Of a stretch of 64,000 nt of DNA, positions 42,933 through 52,367 are shown one piece after another. Made by a program: the position numbers and the translations under genes. This DNA comes from an uncultured Ruegeria sp. (GTDB lineage Bacteria; Pseudomonadota; Alphaproteobacteria; Rhodobacterales; Rhodobacteraceae). A model generated the notes under the pieces. It was not told where the DNA came from and did no database searches. It saw only the letters and a program-made list of their open reading frames with translations. The stretch's first letter is position 1. Every line of letters begins with the position of its first letter. The stretch lies in contig NZ_CANMQQ010000007.1 of assembly GCF_947500045.1 (NCBI RefSeq), positions 167,232-231,231 of the forward strand, in the 5' to 3' direction.

Positions 42933-43256
42933 CTAAGTGTCTAGCCGCACTCTGAGCAAATCGACGGCCTGATCGAAGATTCGCACATCTTCATCCGCAC
43001 GCACGGCGAGATGTGCGCCTTCCAGCAGTGCCAAAATCGCGTATGCTTCGTGGCGAGGGTCTGATACACCCGCAATGGAATGATCGTTAAGTCCAGGCTC
43101 GAGCTTGGCTGCTAGCCAGCTTACCATCATGGCGCGAAAGGCGGTTACCCGCAAACCAACAGCAGTTTTCACTATCAGCTCCGAACCTTTGACCAATCTC
43201 AACCGCAAGGCCGTCCAACACATTTGAACTAATGGATCGGATGATGGTATCGACAT
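42933..43256 (-). pseudogene. C-terminal fragment of a TetR-family regulator
   Basis: Residues LRVTAFRAMMVSWLAAKLE and AYAILALLEGAHLAVRADED, then FDQAVDLLRVRL, match the C-terminal domain of TetR regulators. No helix-turn-helix precedes it in any frame. The fragment begins where the decayed GTPase gene ends, so the two appear joined by a deletion. Confidence 0.6.
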
Positions 43257-43270
43257 CGTCTGGTTGACCC

Positions 43271-43882
43271 TTAATTGTTGATATAAAAGACAAATGACCT
43301 GACCTTAAAGATGTTTTCAGGCGGTATGAGTGCACCGTCTCTCTTTGTAGCAAAGTAAAAACCTCGTAAGTAATCATTTGCATCCTCGATTTCCGCTGAC
43401 TGTCCCGCCCTTTTTGCTATCAGATTGGACCAGTTCACGAGCCGATAGTTAAATGTATTCGCGAGAGCATCAGGATCTAGCCAGTTGACATCGACGACGA
43501 ATACAGGGGTATCTGCCCTAAACGCCGATGAAAGAATGATAAGGTCACCCATGTTTTCACCAGGAGCATCGATTATCGCTGCATCTAAAAAAATTGTCGC
43601 CGCATCTTCGTGGTTCCCAAGAGGGAGATACCGCATAGTCACGGACGTCGAGGTTACGGACTCCCGCTCGCCCATCTTGAAAGAAGACTTCCCGCCTGCG
43701 GGTGGTCCGATCAGAATTGCCTAGTGTGGCAGCTCGGCTCGAAAGACTCCCCCTAAGAATATCCGGGCCGTTCGGCCACTGAAATGATGTTCATCTGCCA
43801 ATTTGTGAAAAACTATCATGTAGATCCAGCAGAAATATCCCGCTGACAACGTCAAAACAAATATCAAAGCTGCAGCCAACAA
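43271..43882 (-). pseudogene. membrane-anchored SR-beta-like GTPase with an in-frame amber codon
   Basis: From about TTG 43882 a membrane helix (LAAALIFVLTLSAGYFCWIY) is followed by a linker ending RAELPH, a TAG at 43723-43721, and in the same frame a P-loop domain. The P-loop domain shows G1 LIGPPAGGKSSF, a G2-like SVTSTSVT, G3 IIDAPGENMGD and VFVVDVNWLD. This order (one membrane helix, then a GTPase) is that of SR-beta-like proteins. No ATG/GTG/TTG start exists between the stop and the P-loop, so the TAG breaks one gene. The 3' end stops before a G4 motif. It follows the multi-TM gene by 39 bases. Confidence 0.6.
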
Positions 43883-43921
43883 TTCTACCCTTTCCCATGA
43901 GTTGGCGTGCGCTTGTTCAAT

Positions 43922-44485
43922 CTAGCTATTTTCAACGGAAATGGCCGAATAAAACCCTGCAATCACTGCGAGCACCAGTGAAAAACAGAACCAGGCAAAC
44001 CAGGAGTCACCACCACCCTTACTGAGGGATCCGACTATGTCACTTTGGGATGTCTGTCCTCTTAGTGAACTGTTGCGGGTGAAGGATCGCAGAGTCTCCA
44101 TCAAATTCTGTAGAATTTTTGAGTCTTCGTCCGCTGCTCGCTCCGCAAAAAGCCTTATCACCCCTGAGAAAAAAGTGGTGAACAGAATTATTAGGGCGCC
44201 GCCATAATTATCGATATGGTGTTCTAACCCTTCAACCAAGCCAAAGTGATTGGTGCCGGGATATAGACTCCAATCCATCAGCAGAACCGTGGTTCCTAGA
44301 ACAAAAAAAGCCATGGGCAATATGACCGCAATGCGTGTCATGTTTTTGTAAATTGCGAGGGTCCGGTTCCACCGATCTGGATCTTCATTCACTGAAAGAA
44401 TCCAGAAGTACTGGGCAACCATGCGGCTAGCAACGAGTACCACAAGAACCAAAATAGTGATTGCTCCCATAGACATATCTGTCAT
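43922..44485 (-). CDS. multi-pass membrane protein of unknown function
   Basis: Starting at ATG 44485 (MTDMSMGAITIL), preceded by TTAGGGGG, the 187-residue protein has four hydrophobic helices. They lie at about residues 6-24, 50-70, 90-115 and 165-182, with a cytoplasmic charged loop (ERAADEDSKILQNLMETLRS) between the third and fourth. No family is recognised. It is directly upstream of the decayed membrane-anchored GTPase and downstream of a lipoprotein gene. The three may have formed an envelope complex. Confidence 0.6.
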   Translation of the reverse strand: MTDMSMGAITILVLVVLVASRMVAQYFWILSVNEDPDRWNRTLAIYKNMTRIAVILPMAFFVLGTTVLLMDWSLYPGTNHFGLVEGLEHHIDNYGGALIILFTTFFSGVIRLFAERAADEDSKILQNLMETLRSFTRNSSLRGQTSQSDIVGSLSKGGGDSWFAWFCFSLVLAVIAGFYSAISVENS

Positions 44486-44711
44486 CAATACAACCCCCCT
44501 AACCACTACACCTGCTTTGGCAGCCCAAACTCGAGCTGAAGTTAGTTACGTCCAAGAACTGCATTTCGATCTAGACCGTCATATTATGCCAAACTGTATG
44601 AACCCGTCTGAAAATACCTTCCAATGAGCGACCGTTAATCCGACTGCGTGAACATGATGATTGCCTGCGCGCTCCGTCGTAGATGCGACTGATCGAGTTG
44701 TAGGTACGCCA

Positions 44712-45797
44712 TCAGTTGCAGTTGGTCGGATCTGCGCGGCAGGCCGCAAGCCGTTCGCGTTGCTTGATCAGATCGGCCTCAGCCTGCAATGCTTTTGCCT
44801 GGTCTGCAGCACTTGGGCCCTGCAAATCTCCGACTGTGGTATTCGCAAGGCTAATTGCGTCTGAAGTCCCTGATTCCGAAGCATATTTGAGGGTTGTCAG
44901 CGTTCCAGCATCCGAAAATGCTACCACAAACTCGTTCTTGCCGAACGCGGGAGTTTTAGGGAGTGGGATTTCGTATTCATTGCCTCTCAACGCCATCAGG
45001 ACGGTTCCCTTCCATATCGGAGTAGTGGAAGTACCTGCCAGGATACGGGCTTTGACACGTGTCAGTTGCCTTGCTCGAATGGTTTCGTTGTTCTCTCCGG
45101 CTGGTGCTGTCACCGGGTGTTTGAGTTTTGCAAGATCTGACGGGTGAATATGCGCACGTAAATTACCCACGCTTTCAGTCGTTCTCTTGTTAAGTTCCTC
45201 CTCATACACCGCCGTCGCCCCCACCGGCTTCAGTTTTTGAGGTGCACTCAAGGGCACGGTCATCTGGGCGGAATACTGAAGTGTAAGTATTCCGTTTTTG
45301 TTCCCGTGCTTGACGATGTATTCACACAAGGTGATCTCTTTGACTGTCCCGTCCGGACTTTTCTCAAGAACTCCTACACCGACCGCCTTCACTCCCAGAG
45401 TTTTTGCGAAGCCCAAGGCAGATTCTACGATCTGGCGTGCAGTGCCCGTCTGCGTCGAATTGATCCCTTGCAGTCGGCCATCCTCAGAGAGCGTGACAGT
45501 TACGCTGGGATCAGTAAATGGCCCCTTAAGTTTCTTTAGGTCAAACTCCTGAAGAGAAGCCGGGTCAGCGAAATTCGAAATGACCGGGCTTACCGCATCA
45601 GTGATCTCGAGTTGACCACCTCCGCTGCACCGCAGTGCACGGGAGACATCCAGCCGAAGCGCGCTTTTTGTCAGGTAGTACTGTGACGATACATCAGGAA
45701 TTTTGGCACATCCGGAAACGGCTATCAGAGTGCCGCTCAAGAGTCCTAGAAGCATGTTTGATGTCTTAAAAGACAAGCTAGGTCCAACTTCAGGCAT
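44712..45797 (-). CDS. predicted outer-envelope lipoprotein of unknown function
   Basis: The 361-residue precursor starts after AGGGGGA and has a lipoprotein signal with lipobox AVSGC at Cys30. The mature part is beta-rich and has an internal Lys-Arg patch (KLKHPVTAPAGENNETIRARQLTRVKARIL). A C-terminal helix follows (AADQAKALQAEADLIKQRERLAAC), and the end is ADPTNCN. No named family is recognised. The ribosome-site style matches that of the membrane protein gene 226 bases downstream, and both lie on one strand, so co-regulation is plausible. Confidence 0.62.
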   Translation of the reverse strand: MPEVGPSLSFKTSNMLLGLLSGTLIAVSGCAKIPDVSSQYYLTKSALRLDVSRALRCSGGGQLEITDAVSPVISNFADPASLQEFDLKKLKGPFTDPSVTVTLSEDGRLQGINSTQTGTARQIVESALGFAKTLGVKAVGVGVLEKSPDGTVKEITLCEYIVKHGNKNGILTLQYSAQMTVPLSAPQKLKPVGATAVYEEELNKRTTESVGNLRAHIHPSDLAKLKHPVTAPAGENNETIRARQLTRVKARILAGTSTTPIWKGTVLMALRGNEYEIPLPKTPAFGKNEFVVAFSDAGTLTTLKYASESGTSDAISLANTTVGDLQGPSAADQAKALQAEADLIKQRERLAACRADPTNCN

Positions 45798-46052
45798 GTC
45801 ACAGTCCCCCTAATTCTGATTTGCGTTCATGCTGCACGCGAGCAAATTTTTCGCTTTCAATTCCACACAATTCTGGCGCGTCATTTTCGCCTCACAAACT
45901 ACCATTAATAGGCACAACAAGGCTGGCGCCGCAGATTGCAGCCTTGGTCAACCCGTCAATTGCAAAGGTCTCTCGAAAATTGTGGCCGTTGCCACCTTGT
46001 CGATGCCGAAGGCGGATTTTTTACGAAAATTTTACGCTACGACGACAAGAAT
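45798..46052. other. intergenic gap
   Basis: Nothing beyond the lipoprotein leader and the 3' end of the regulator gene was recognised in this 255-base gap. Confidence 0.3.
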
Positions 46053-47624
46053 TCAGGACAAGCGTTGCGACAAGCTGTCTAGCCAGTCACCTAGAGGTGA
46101 CAGGCGAAGGGCGGAGGCCGGGTAGGCCGGATCTGCCAACTGGTCGAAGGAAAAGTCGGGTTCCAGCTGCCTGAGATCCGAAATCACTTTGATTGCATCC
46201 AGTTCCCGGTCCGCATTGACCAACAATGCGGCGAGGTATCGTTTGGGGGGCGCGTAATTTGGTGCCATCCCAATAGTCGTTTCAGCAAGCTTGATAGCCT
46301 CGACGAATCGACCCGCAACGATTGCCGACTGACATGCCAGCATATTGATTTGGTACTTTTGCGGCCCGTGCCCCGAGATTTCCCGGGCATAAGTCGTGCA
46401 CCGGAATGAGTCTTCTGCCTCGCCCAGATGCATTTTGGCGACTCCCCAAAAGGCCCAAGCCATTGGATTGATAGGTGAAATCTTCAGGCTCTGTTCAGCA
46501 AGTTCGCTGCCTGCGACATAATTTTTGAAGATTACGGACTGAACGTAGGATGCCAAAGCGAGCACCATGGAGTTGTCCGCTCCGCGCTCCAGTGCATGGG
46601 CAATGAGCGCCTGCGTTTCTTCCAGCACCGACTCGCGATCCGTCACGATGCGTTCTGCGAACTGAATTATCTTGAGATAGGCCCTCCAGGCCAGATAAAT
46701 ACCTCGGTTGTCGAGATCACTTGCCATGCTCAGCATGTCCTCGGATTCACGAAGGTCGCTGCCATTGAGCGTGAACATTTTTGCGACGGCCCTGAAGCAA
46801 AGTGCGGAAGAATGGGATTCCGAGCTCTTTGAGGGGCGAAGTTGACTGTAGCGGTCAATTGCAGCATCCACAGCATGGTTCATAAGCCGCCTCACTTCAA
46901 CCGTGGCAATTTCGCTCAGTGAATCGGATCGCAGGACTCTGTGTCCAGTCCAGATAATCGAACCGGATTCTGCCGCCTCAAGACGAATTCGAACCCCGGA
47001 ATGGCTGCCCTGTTTCATCGCATATGTGCGTAAAATGAACTCGAGCCGACCCGGATCGGATCCCATATCCGTTGCTTCGAGCATTTCGATGCTGCCGGCT
47101 TCGCCCAATCGCCGAATAACCGCGTCAGATACAAGAGCCGAAAAGAACCGAGCGTCCTTATCGCTTTCGTCCAGAACCGAAAACACTCTCGGTTTTGCGC
47201 TGTCTGGAATAATTGATCTCTCTGGCTGTTTTAGCACCGCATTTAACAGGGCCTGATCGGCTCGCCAGCTCTTAAACTCTGAATCGTTTACATTGAGGTC
47301 TTCCAGAAAACTCCCCTCGCCACCCGTTTCGACGGTGGCGCGTATCGATATCACCTGCTTATCAGTTTTTAGGAAATCCTTGTAAGGACCAAATGATTTG
47401 CGCAAAATCGAAAGACACTGGCGCAGACTGGCGGCGCCCAAGGCCTGGGTTTGTTGGCTCCAAAGTTTTTCTTGAAGCCATGATCGGCTTCTTGTGTTGT
47501 TCGGGGACAAGGCAAGTATAGCCAGAAGTGCTCGCCCTTTCTTGCTTGACGGAGTTCGGTCGCTACCATCTGGTCCGAGAACCCGAAAGCGCCCGCGAAC
47601 ATTGATCTTCAAACTTTGCTTCAA
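46053..47624 (-). CDS. SARP/BTAD-like transcriptional regulator with TPR repeats
   Basis: The protein opens with an OmpR/PhoB-type winged helix like that of SARP activators: SLKINVRGRFRVLG, KGRALLAILALSP, WLQEKLWSQQ and SLRQCLSILRKSFG. A central TolB-like segment (FFSALVSDAVIRRLGEAGSI) and several TPR helices follow. I place the start at TTG 47624 or 47627, behind AAGGCGG; the frame is open to 47723 but runs into the promoter. About 523 residues result. It diverges from the PAP2-subtilase operon and is the likely activator of it. Confidence 0.75.
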   Translation of the reverse strand: MKQSLKINVRGRFRVLGPDGSDRTPSSKKGRALLAILALSPNNTRSRSWLQEKLWSQQTQALGAASLRQCLSILRKSFGPYKDFLKTDKQVISIRATVETGGEGSFLEDLNVNDSEFKSWRADQALLNAVLKQPERSIIPDSAKPRVFSVLDESDKDARFFSALVSDAVIRRLGEAGSIEMLEATDMGSDPGRLEFILRTYAMKQGSHSGVRIRLEAAESGSIIWTGHRVLRSDSLSEIATVEVRRLMNHAVDAAIDRYSQLRPSKSSESHSSALCFRAVAKMFTLNGSDLRESEDMLSMASDLDNRGIYLAWRAYLKIIQFAERIVTDRESVLEETQALIAHALERGADNSMVLALASYVQSVIFKNYVAGSELAEQSLKISPINPMAWAFWGVAKMHLGEAEDSFRCTTYAREISGHGPQKYQINMLACQSAIVAGRFVEAIKLAETTIGMAPNYAPPKRYLAALLVNADRELDAIKVISDLRQLEPDFSFDQLADPAYPASALRLSPLGDWLDSLSQRLS

Positions 47625-47752
47625 CAATAAACCGCCTTGGTTGACCGAAAAAAGAATATCAAAAAAGCGTAAAAAACCAAATCTGATTATCGGCCGTCGT
47701 TGACTGTTAGGGCACCTCCCCACAGTCTTTGGGGAAAGCGGGAGGAGCCTCT

Positions 47753-48934
47753 ATGTCTACACGATCTATCTTTCACGCAGATCATGCCGACCACGCAGAT
47801 CATGCAGATCATGCCGACCATGCGGACATGATTCAGATATCCCGCGCGGCGCGAATGATTGAACAGATACGTGGCGATATTGCAGGAGAATGGGCCGAGC
47901 CCAATAAAATCCCTCAACTCGAATTCGCAGATGAGGACAATCTGGACCGATGGTCGCCTGTCGTCCGCGCCGAAATCCTGTCACACAGATTGAATAAAGA
48001 TCTCAAATTCGGACTGGATGATCAAATTGTACGAATTTACACATCTCATCACTTTAAAATTCCCGAGTTGAACGATGTGCTTGCTTTGGCCGAGCGTTTC
48101 GGCGGTGCTGCCCTGAAGACCGGAGGTTCCACACTTAGGGCATCTGATTTCGGATTTTGCTTCGATGTGTCGGTCTTCGAAACGACGCGCCCCGATGAAT
48201 CTGCCTTCGATGAACAGCTCGAACAAGTAGTCGCCGCACAGATGGTGCGCGACGGGCGTTCTTCCGAAATTCTTCGGCAGCGCCATGATATCATTTCTTT
48301 TTTTGCTGCTGTTTTTGGGCTTCACCCGAAACAACACACCTACTCAATTGAGCTGCTTGGAACATGTCTACGTGCACTTACGCCAGTAGTGATGGAAGCG
48401 AAACATTATCTGGCAAGCCGCCGTCCGGTCGAGTTGTCGGCGCAAATCCATCCGATTATCCAAACACCTGGCCACAGTAGCTTTCCCAGCGGCCACGCAA
48501 CACAGGCCTACATGTTGGCAAACATTCTTGCGGAACTGACACAGGGTTACGAAGCCAATCTGTACGATGAGATACGCCCCTATCTGAGGCAAAGCTTCCA
48601 ATTGGCTGCCCGGATCGCCTACAACCGGGTTATAGCGGGCGTTCACTTCCCGATCGACAACGGTTGTGGCGCTCTGCTCGGCAGTGTGATTGGCCAGCAC
48701 TTCGTCGCTTCTTTCCAAGGCGAGGCCTTCGAGCATGCGCACAGGTTTCTACCTAAAGAGTTCGATGGGCGTTTCGACAGTGACGCCTTCAAAAGGGGGT
48801 GGACAGAAGCGAATGAACCGTTGCCACCCTATGTGGAACGTCTGGCGCCTTCCAGCTTGCCTTTGCCCAAAACGGAACCCGATAAGGAGCTAGGGTGGCT
48901 CTGGACCCAAGCGCGCGCCGAATGGGAGCTGTGA
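47753..48934 (+). CDS. PAP2/vanadium-haloperoxidase-superfamily protein with His-Ala-Asp repeat
   Basis: The start at ATG 47753 follows GGAGGAG. The 393-residue protein has the PAP2 phosphate/vanadate site: K in EAKHYLASRRP (about 215-225), SFPSGHAT (about 244-250) and RIAYNRVIAGVHFPID (about 287-302). It has no signal peptide and no membrane helices, which fits the soluble vanadium-haloperoxidase-like branch more than membrane lipid phosphatases. Residues 8-25 are six His-Ala-Asp units (DNA 47774-47827), a possible metal clamp. The next gene starts six bases after its stop. Confidence 0.8.
   Translation: MSTRSIFHADHADHADHADHADHADMIQISRAARMIEQIRGDIAGEWAEPNKIPQLEFADEDNLDRWSPVVRAEILSHRLNKDLKFGLDDQIVRIYTSHHFKIPELNDVLALAERFGGAALKTGGSTLRASDFGFCFDVSVFETTRPDESAFDEQLEQVVAAQMVRDGRSSEILRQRHDIISFFAAVFGLHPKQHTYSIELLGTCLRALTPVVMEAKHYLASRRPVELSAQIHPIIQTPGHSSFPSGHATQAYMLANILAELTQGYEANLYDEIRPYLRQSFQLAARIAYNRVIAGVHFPIDNGCGALLGSVIGQHFVASFQGEAFEHAHRFLPKEFDGRFDSDAFKRGWTEANEPLPPYVERLAPSSLPLPKTEPDKELGWLWTQARAEWEL
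47774..47827 (+). repeat. six 9-bp tandem repeats encoding His-Ala-Asp
   Basis: Six successive nonamers of the form CAYGCNGAY run from 47774 to 47827 inside the PAP2 gene. Copy number changes would keep the frame, so repeat length could vary without inactivating the gene. Confidence 0.85.
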
Positions 48935-48940
48935 ACACCA

Positions 48941-50842
48941 ATGTCGGAGTGGAAACCATATGACACTATGATCGGGAACACGCCCTATTCGGATTGGCGC
49001 GTCGTTGCCGAGGTGGAAAAGTACATTCGAGGCGCAAATTTCGACTCTGAAAAGCTGGCTCGTGCAATTCGGCATATCGAAAACGGAGAAGGCTTTGCTG
49101 ACAGGTTCCTGGAGCTTTTGGGCCAGTTGGATCAAGTCGCAGCATCCGCGCACTTTAGAACTGAACGCGTAGACGAAGGCTCCCGAATTGTCTACGCCGC
49201 CCCAAGCTTGAAGGCAGACAGGCTGTTTGAAGAAGCACAGGACCTTGATTTTGAACTTGGTCCGCTTGTGGACCGGTCAATCTTGCGAACAAATTTGACC
49301 GGAGAGGTTTACGAACCGTCATTTCCCAATTTGGATTGGGGACAAGATGACACAATTTGCGCCATCATTGACGACACAATCGGTTTCGCGAATGCGCGTT
49401 TTCGGAGGTCTGCAACCGAGACCCGAATTGAGGCCCTCTGGATTATGGACGGCACGAACGCGCACCCAGTCGTCCAACCGTTCGAAGTGTTTGGCGGGCT
49501 GGTGTTATTTCGTGACCAGATTAATGAACTTTTACGCAACCACTATTCAGATGGTGCTGTCAATGAGGCCGCATTATACGCCCATTTGGACAGTGAATTC
49601 GATGTGGGCCTGAACTTACTGTCAAGCGAGACGCATGGCACGCATGTCCTCGATCTGTTCGCCGGTGCTCCTATGGGCGAACCGCCCGGCAGGTCAGGGG
49701 AAAGACCCATCGTTGCAGTTGTACTTCCGCAATTAGCAGTTCGCGATAGCAGCGGAACCCATAGCGAGTTTTTTGTTCAGGAAGCAGTAGCCTGGATCAA
49801 CAATGTCTCGAAACACTTTACGACTGCCGAGGACGAACAACTTAAATTGGTCACGAATTTCAGCTTCGGGCTTTTGGCTGGCCCCCACGATGGTGGCAGT
49901 CTTCTAGAAAGAAGCCTCGCTACGATACCTGCGCGCCCGAAGGCAGCTGCTGTGTTGCCAGCCGGAAACAGCCATGATTCCCGAACACATGCGGTGGCGG
50001 AGCTTAGCCCCAAAAAACCAAAATTTGGCATCGAGTTGGAAATCTCACCGCTGAACCGCCTTTCTACGTTCGTTGAAATCTGGCGCCCAAAGTGCGTGAC
50101 CGAAAGCGATCCAAGGTTAACCTTGTCGTTCGATACACCCTGGGGAGGCTTTGAGGAAGCTGGCCCGAAATTCGGTCAGGGATTCGAATGGCGCCATGAA
50201 AATAAAGTGATGATGCGGACATATCATCTGTCCGTCCAGCGGTCTTGCGACGGGGCCGTTTCGAGGGAAGTGGCGATGTTCGCCATTCTTCCGACCACTG
50301 CCAACAATGAAGATCTGCCGTACGCGCCCGCAGGAAGTTGGACAGTCTCGCTTACCCTTAACAGCGCAGAACAGGAAACGGTTGACCTTTGGATTCAGCG
50401 CGGCGGAAGCGTGTTTGGCTATCCGACTCTTGGTCGCCAAAGCAGGTTTGTCGCAGGGCAGCCGGGTATTGAAGATCTGGGCACCTTGAATGCGCTTGCC
50501 ACTGCGGATCAGGTGGTTTCGGTTGGTGGCTACGTAGGATCGGATCAATTTGGACCTGCATCTTATACAAGCGCGGGAAGCGCTAGGTTCTATCAGCTTT
50601 TACCTGATGCCTCGGCTCCTAGCGATCAAAGCTATTCTGTTCGCGGAGTAGTGGCCAGCGGCACCTTCTCTGGGTCATACGCAAGCCTGAGCGGGACGAG
50701 CGTTGCCGCGCCGCAGGTTTCCCGAATGCTGGCAAACTGCGATTTCGGGAACAGTGCTAAAGCGTTTGTTGAACAACAGGCCAGCCGCGATCCAACCAAT
50801 GAACCATACCGGCTGGGCCACGGTCGATTGTTACGGCGCTAG
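48941..50842 (+). CDS. divergent subtilisin-like (S8) protease
   Basis: The 633-residue protein carries a full but unusual S8 site: Asp144 (AIIDDTIGF), His232 (THGTHVLD), oxyanion Asn343 (PAGNSH) and Ser587 (SGTSVAAPQ). About 240 residues lie between the Asn and the Ser, including a beta-sandwich-like insertion (residues about 360-480), far more than in subtilisin. No signal peptide is seen. Between the Asp and the His is another 85-residue insert. It is the second gene of the operon, after the PAP2 protein and before a classical subtilase. Confidence 0.78.
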   Translation: MSEWKPYDTMIGNTPYSDWRVVAEVEKYIRGANFDSEKLARAIRHIENGEGFADRFLELLGQLDQVAASAHFRTERVDEGSRIVYAAPSLKADRLFEEAQDLDFELGPLVDRSILRTNLTGEVYEPSFPNLDWGQDDTICAIIDDTIGFANARFRRSATETRIEALWIMDGTNAHPVVQPFEVFGGLVLFRDQINELLRNHYSDGAVNEAALYAHLDSEFDVGLNLLSSETHGTHVLDLFAGAPMGEPPGRSGERPIVAVVLPQLAVRDSSGTHSEFFVQEAVAWINNVSKHFTTAEDEQLKLVTNFSFGLLAGPHDGGSLLERSLATIPARPKAAAVLPAGNSHDSRTHAVAELSPKKPKFGIELEISPLNRLSTFVEIWRPKCVTESDPRLTLSFDTPWGGFEEAGPKFGQGFEWRHENKVMMRTYHLSVQRSCDGAVSREVAMFAILPTTANNEDLPYAPAGSWTVSLTLNSAEQETVDLWIQRGGSVFGYPTLGRQSRFVAGQPGIEDLGTLNALATADQVVSVGGYVGSDQFGPASYTSAGSARFYQLLPDASAPSDQSYSVRGVVASGTFSGSYASLSGTSVAAPQVSRMLANCDFGNSAKAFVEQQASRDPTNEPYRLGHGRLLRR

Positions 50843-50858
50843 CCGAGCACGTTCGGCT
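50841..50858 (+). terminator. small hairpin at the end of the divergent subtilase gene
   Basis: AGCCGA (50841-50846) pairs with TCGGCT (50853-50858) around six bases, starting in the stop codon. Short and without a T-tract, so weak attenuation at most. Confidence 0.3.
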
Positions 50859-51011
50859 CCTGGAAACAAAAGTCGATAGTGGGCACTTGATTTCTTGCCA
50901 CTGGCGCTCGGCTTCTTCGGTCTTTGAGGGCCGGCACAAACTTAGTCAGCCCCAAGGTCAAAAGCCTTGTTCACGTAGATTACCAATAACCAAAAAAGAA
51001 GGAGACTAACT

Positions 51012-52343
51012 ATGACTAGTTTCAACGAACCAGGCGGATATCATTCGCCATCACCTGTTCCCACTGGCAATTACATCGTTCAAATGCGGTCCAATATGAA
51101 AACGTCGAGTGCGGCGAAAAAACTGCGTTCTCTAAGCACAATGGACGTCGCAGTATCTTCAGATTTTTCCGCTTCCGCTGATGGCCAATTCGAAATGCCA
51201 CAGAGTGATACAATCATTCTTTTTGAAAAACTCAATATCGCTGTGATTAACTCGGGCAACGAGACACCAGCAACGGCTATGATTACCGCAATGGAAGCGG
51301 ATGCCGATGTTAAACGAATGCGTCCCGAGTTCTACTTGTTCGCCAGCAACATGCTGGAAGATCGCTACGCGGCCTGGGTACGCGAAGGGTTGCATATTCT
51401 CGCAGAAGGCGCATTGGGCATTGGTCAACCAAATCCGATTGCGGTCGGAATTCGCCCAGCCTCCGAGAACAGCTCAACCTGGGGTATTCAAGCGGTGCGC
51501 GCAGATCAGTCGACCTACTCTGGGCGAGGGATAAAAATAGCCGTTCTAGATACAGGTTTCGATCTGACACATCCTGATTTTCAGGGGCGCAATGTTACTG
51601 CGCGTTCGTTTGTATCTGGTGAGACTGTACATGACGGAAACGGCCACGGGACGCATTGTATAGGCACAGCCGCTGGGCCCCGGGATGCCGAGGGCGAGCC
51701 ACGCTATGGCGTTGCTTACGAGGCGGATATCTATGCCGGCAAAGTGCTGGGAAACAACGGGTCCGGGCGCGAAAGCGATATCTTCGCAGGAATGAACTGG
51801 GCGATTACGGAAGGCTGCGAGGTGATTTCCATGTCGCTGGGCCGACCGACCTCGGTTGGAGAGCCTTTCGATCCGATCTACGAGGATATCGGGCTGTCCG
51901 CCTTAGATGCAGGCTGCCTGATCATTGCAGCAGCAGGCAATGAAAGTCGCCGCCAATTCAATTTCGTCGCGCCTGTCGGCTCCCCTGCGAACGCACCCTC
52001 GATTATGGCGGTCGCCGCTGTTGACGAAAAGTTTCGCGTAGCGAATTTCTCGTGTGCGGGGATAAATTCGGGTGGTGGAGAGATCAATCTCTCAGCTCCG
52101 GGCGTCGAAATCCTGTCGTCTTATCCAATGCCACGGCGTCATGGTCGCAGCAACGGGACATCCATGGCATGCCCTCATGTTGCAGGTGTCGCCGCTCTAC
52201 TAGCCCAGTCTGACACAAATCTGCGCGGAACCGCACTATGGGACGCACTGCGCCGTTCCGCAGTCGACATTAGTCTGCCGATCCGAGACGGTGGCGCTGG
52301 CCTCGTGCAGGCGCCGATTTCATCCTCCCCCGTTAACGCATAG
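51012..52343 (+). CDS. subtilisin-like (S8) serine protease
   Basis: The 443-residue protein has a roughly 140-residue N-terminal region without a signal peptide, resembling an I9-type propeptide (IVQMRSNMKTSSAAKKL onward). A classical S8 domain follows: Asp180 (AVLDTGFD), His212 (GNGHGTHCIG), Asn310 (AAAGNES) and Ser384 (NGTSMACPHVAGV). Spacing is normal, in contrast with the partner upstream. The start follows GAAGGAG. It is the third gene of the operon and is separated from the small downstream gene by a strong hairpin. Confidence 0.9.
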   Translation: MTSFNEPGGYHSPSPVPTGNYIVQMRSNMKTSSAAKKLRSLSTMDVAVSSDFSASADGQFEMPQSDTIILFEKLNIAVINSGNETPATAMITAMEADADVKRMRPEFYLFASNMLEDRYAAWVREGLHILAEGALGIGQPNPIAVGIRPASENSSTWGIQAVRADQSTYSGRGIKIAVLDTGFDLTHPDFQGRNVTARSFVSGETVHDGNGHGTHCIGTAAGPRDAEGEPRYGVAYEADIYAGKVLGNNGSGRESDIFAGMNWAITEGCEVISMSLGRPTSVGEPFDPIYEDIGLSALDAGCLIIAAAGNESRRQFNFVAPVGSPANAPSIMAVAAVDEKFRVANFSCAGINSGGGEINLSAPGVEILSSYPMPRRHGRSNGTSMACPHVAGVAALLAQSDTNLRGTALWDALRRSAVDISLPIRDGGAGLVQAPISSSPVNA

Positions 52344-52367
52344 CCTTGCAGTTCCTGTCTTGAAATT

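Noticed and set aside
43721..43723. Amber codon as a pyrrolysine or read-through site
   Set aside because: No pyrrolysine genes or methylamine methyltransferase are nearby, and the 3' end of the gene is also damaged, so simple decay is likelier.
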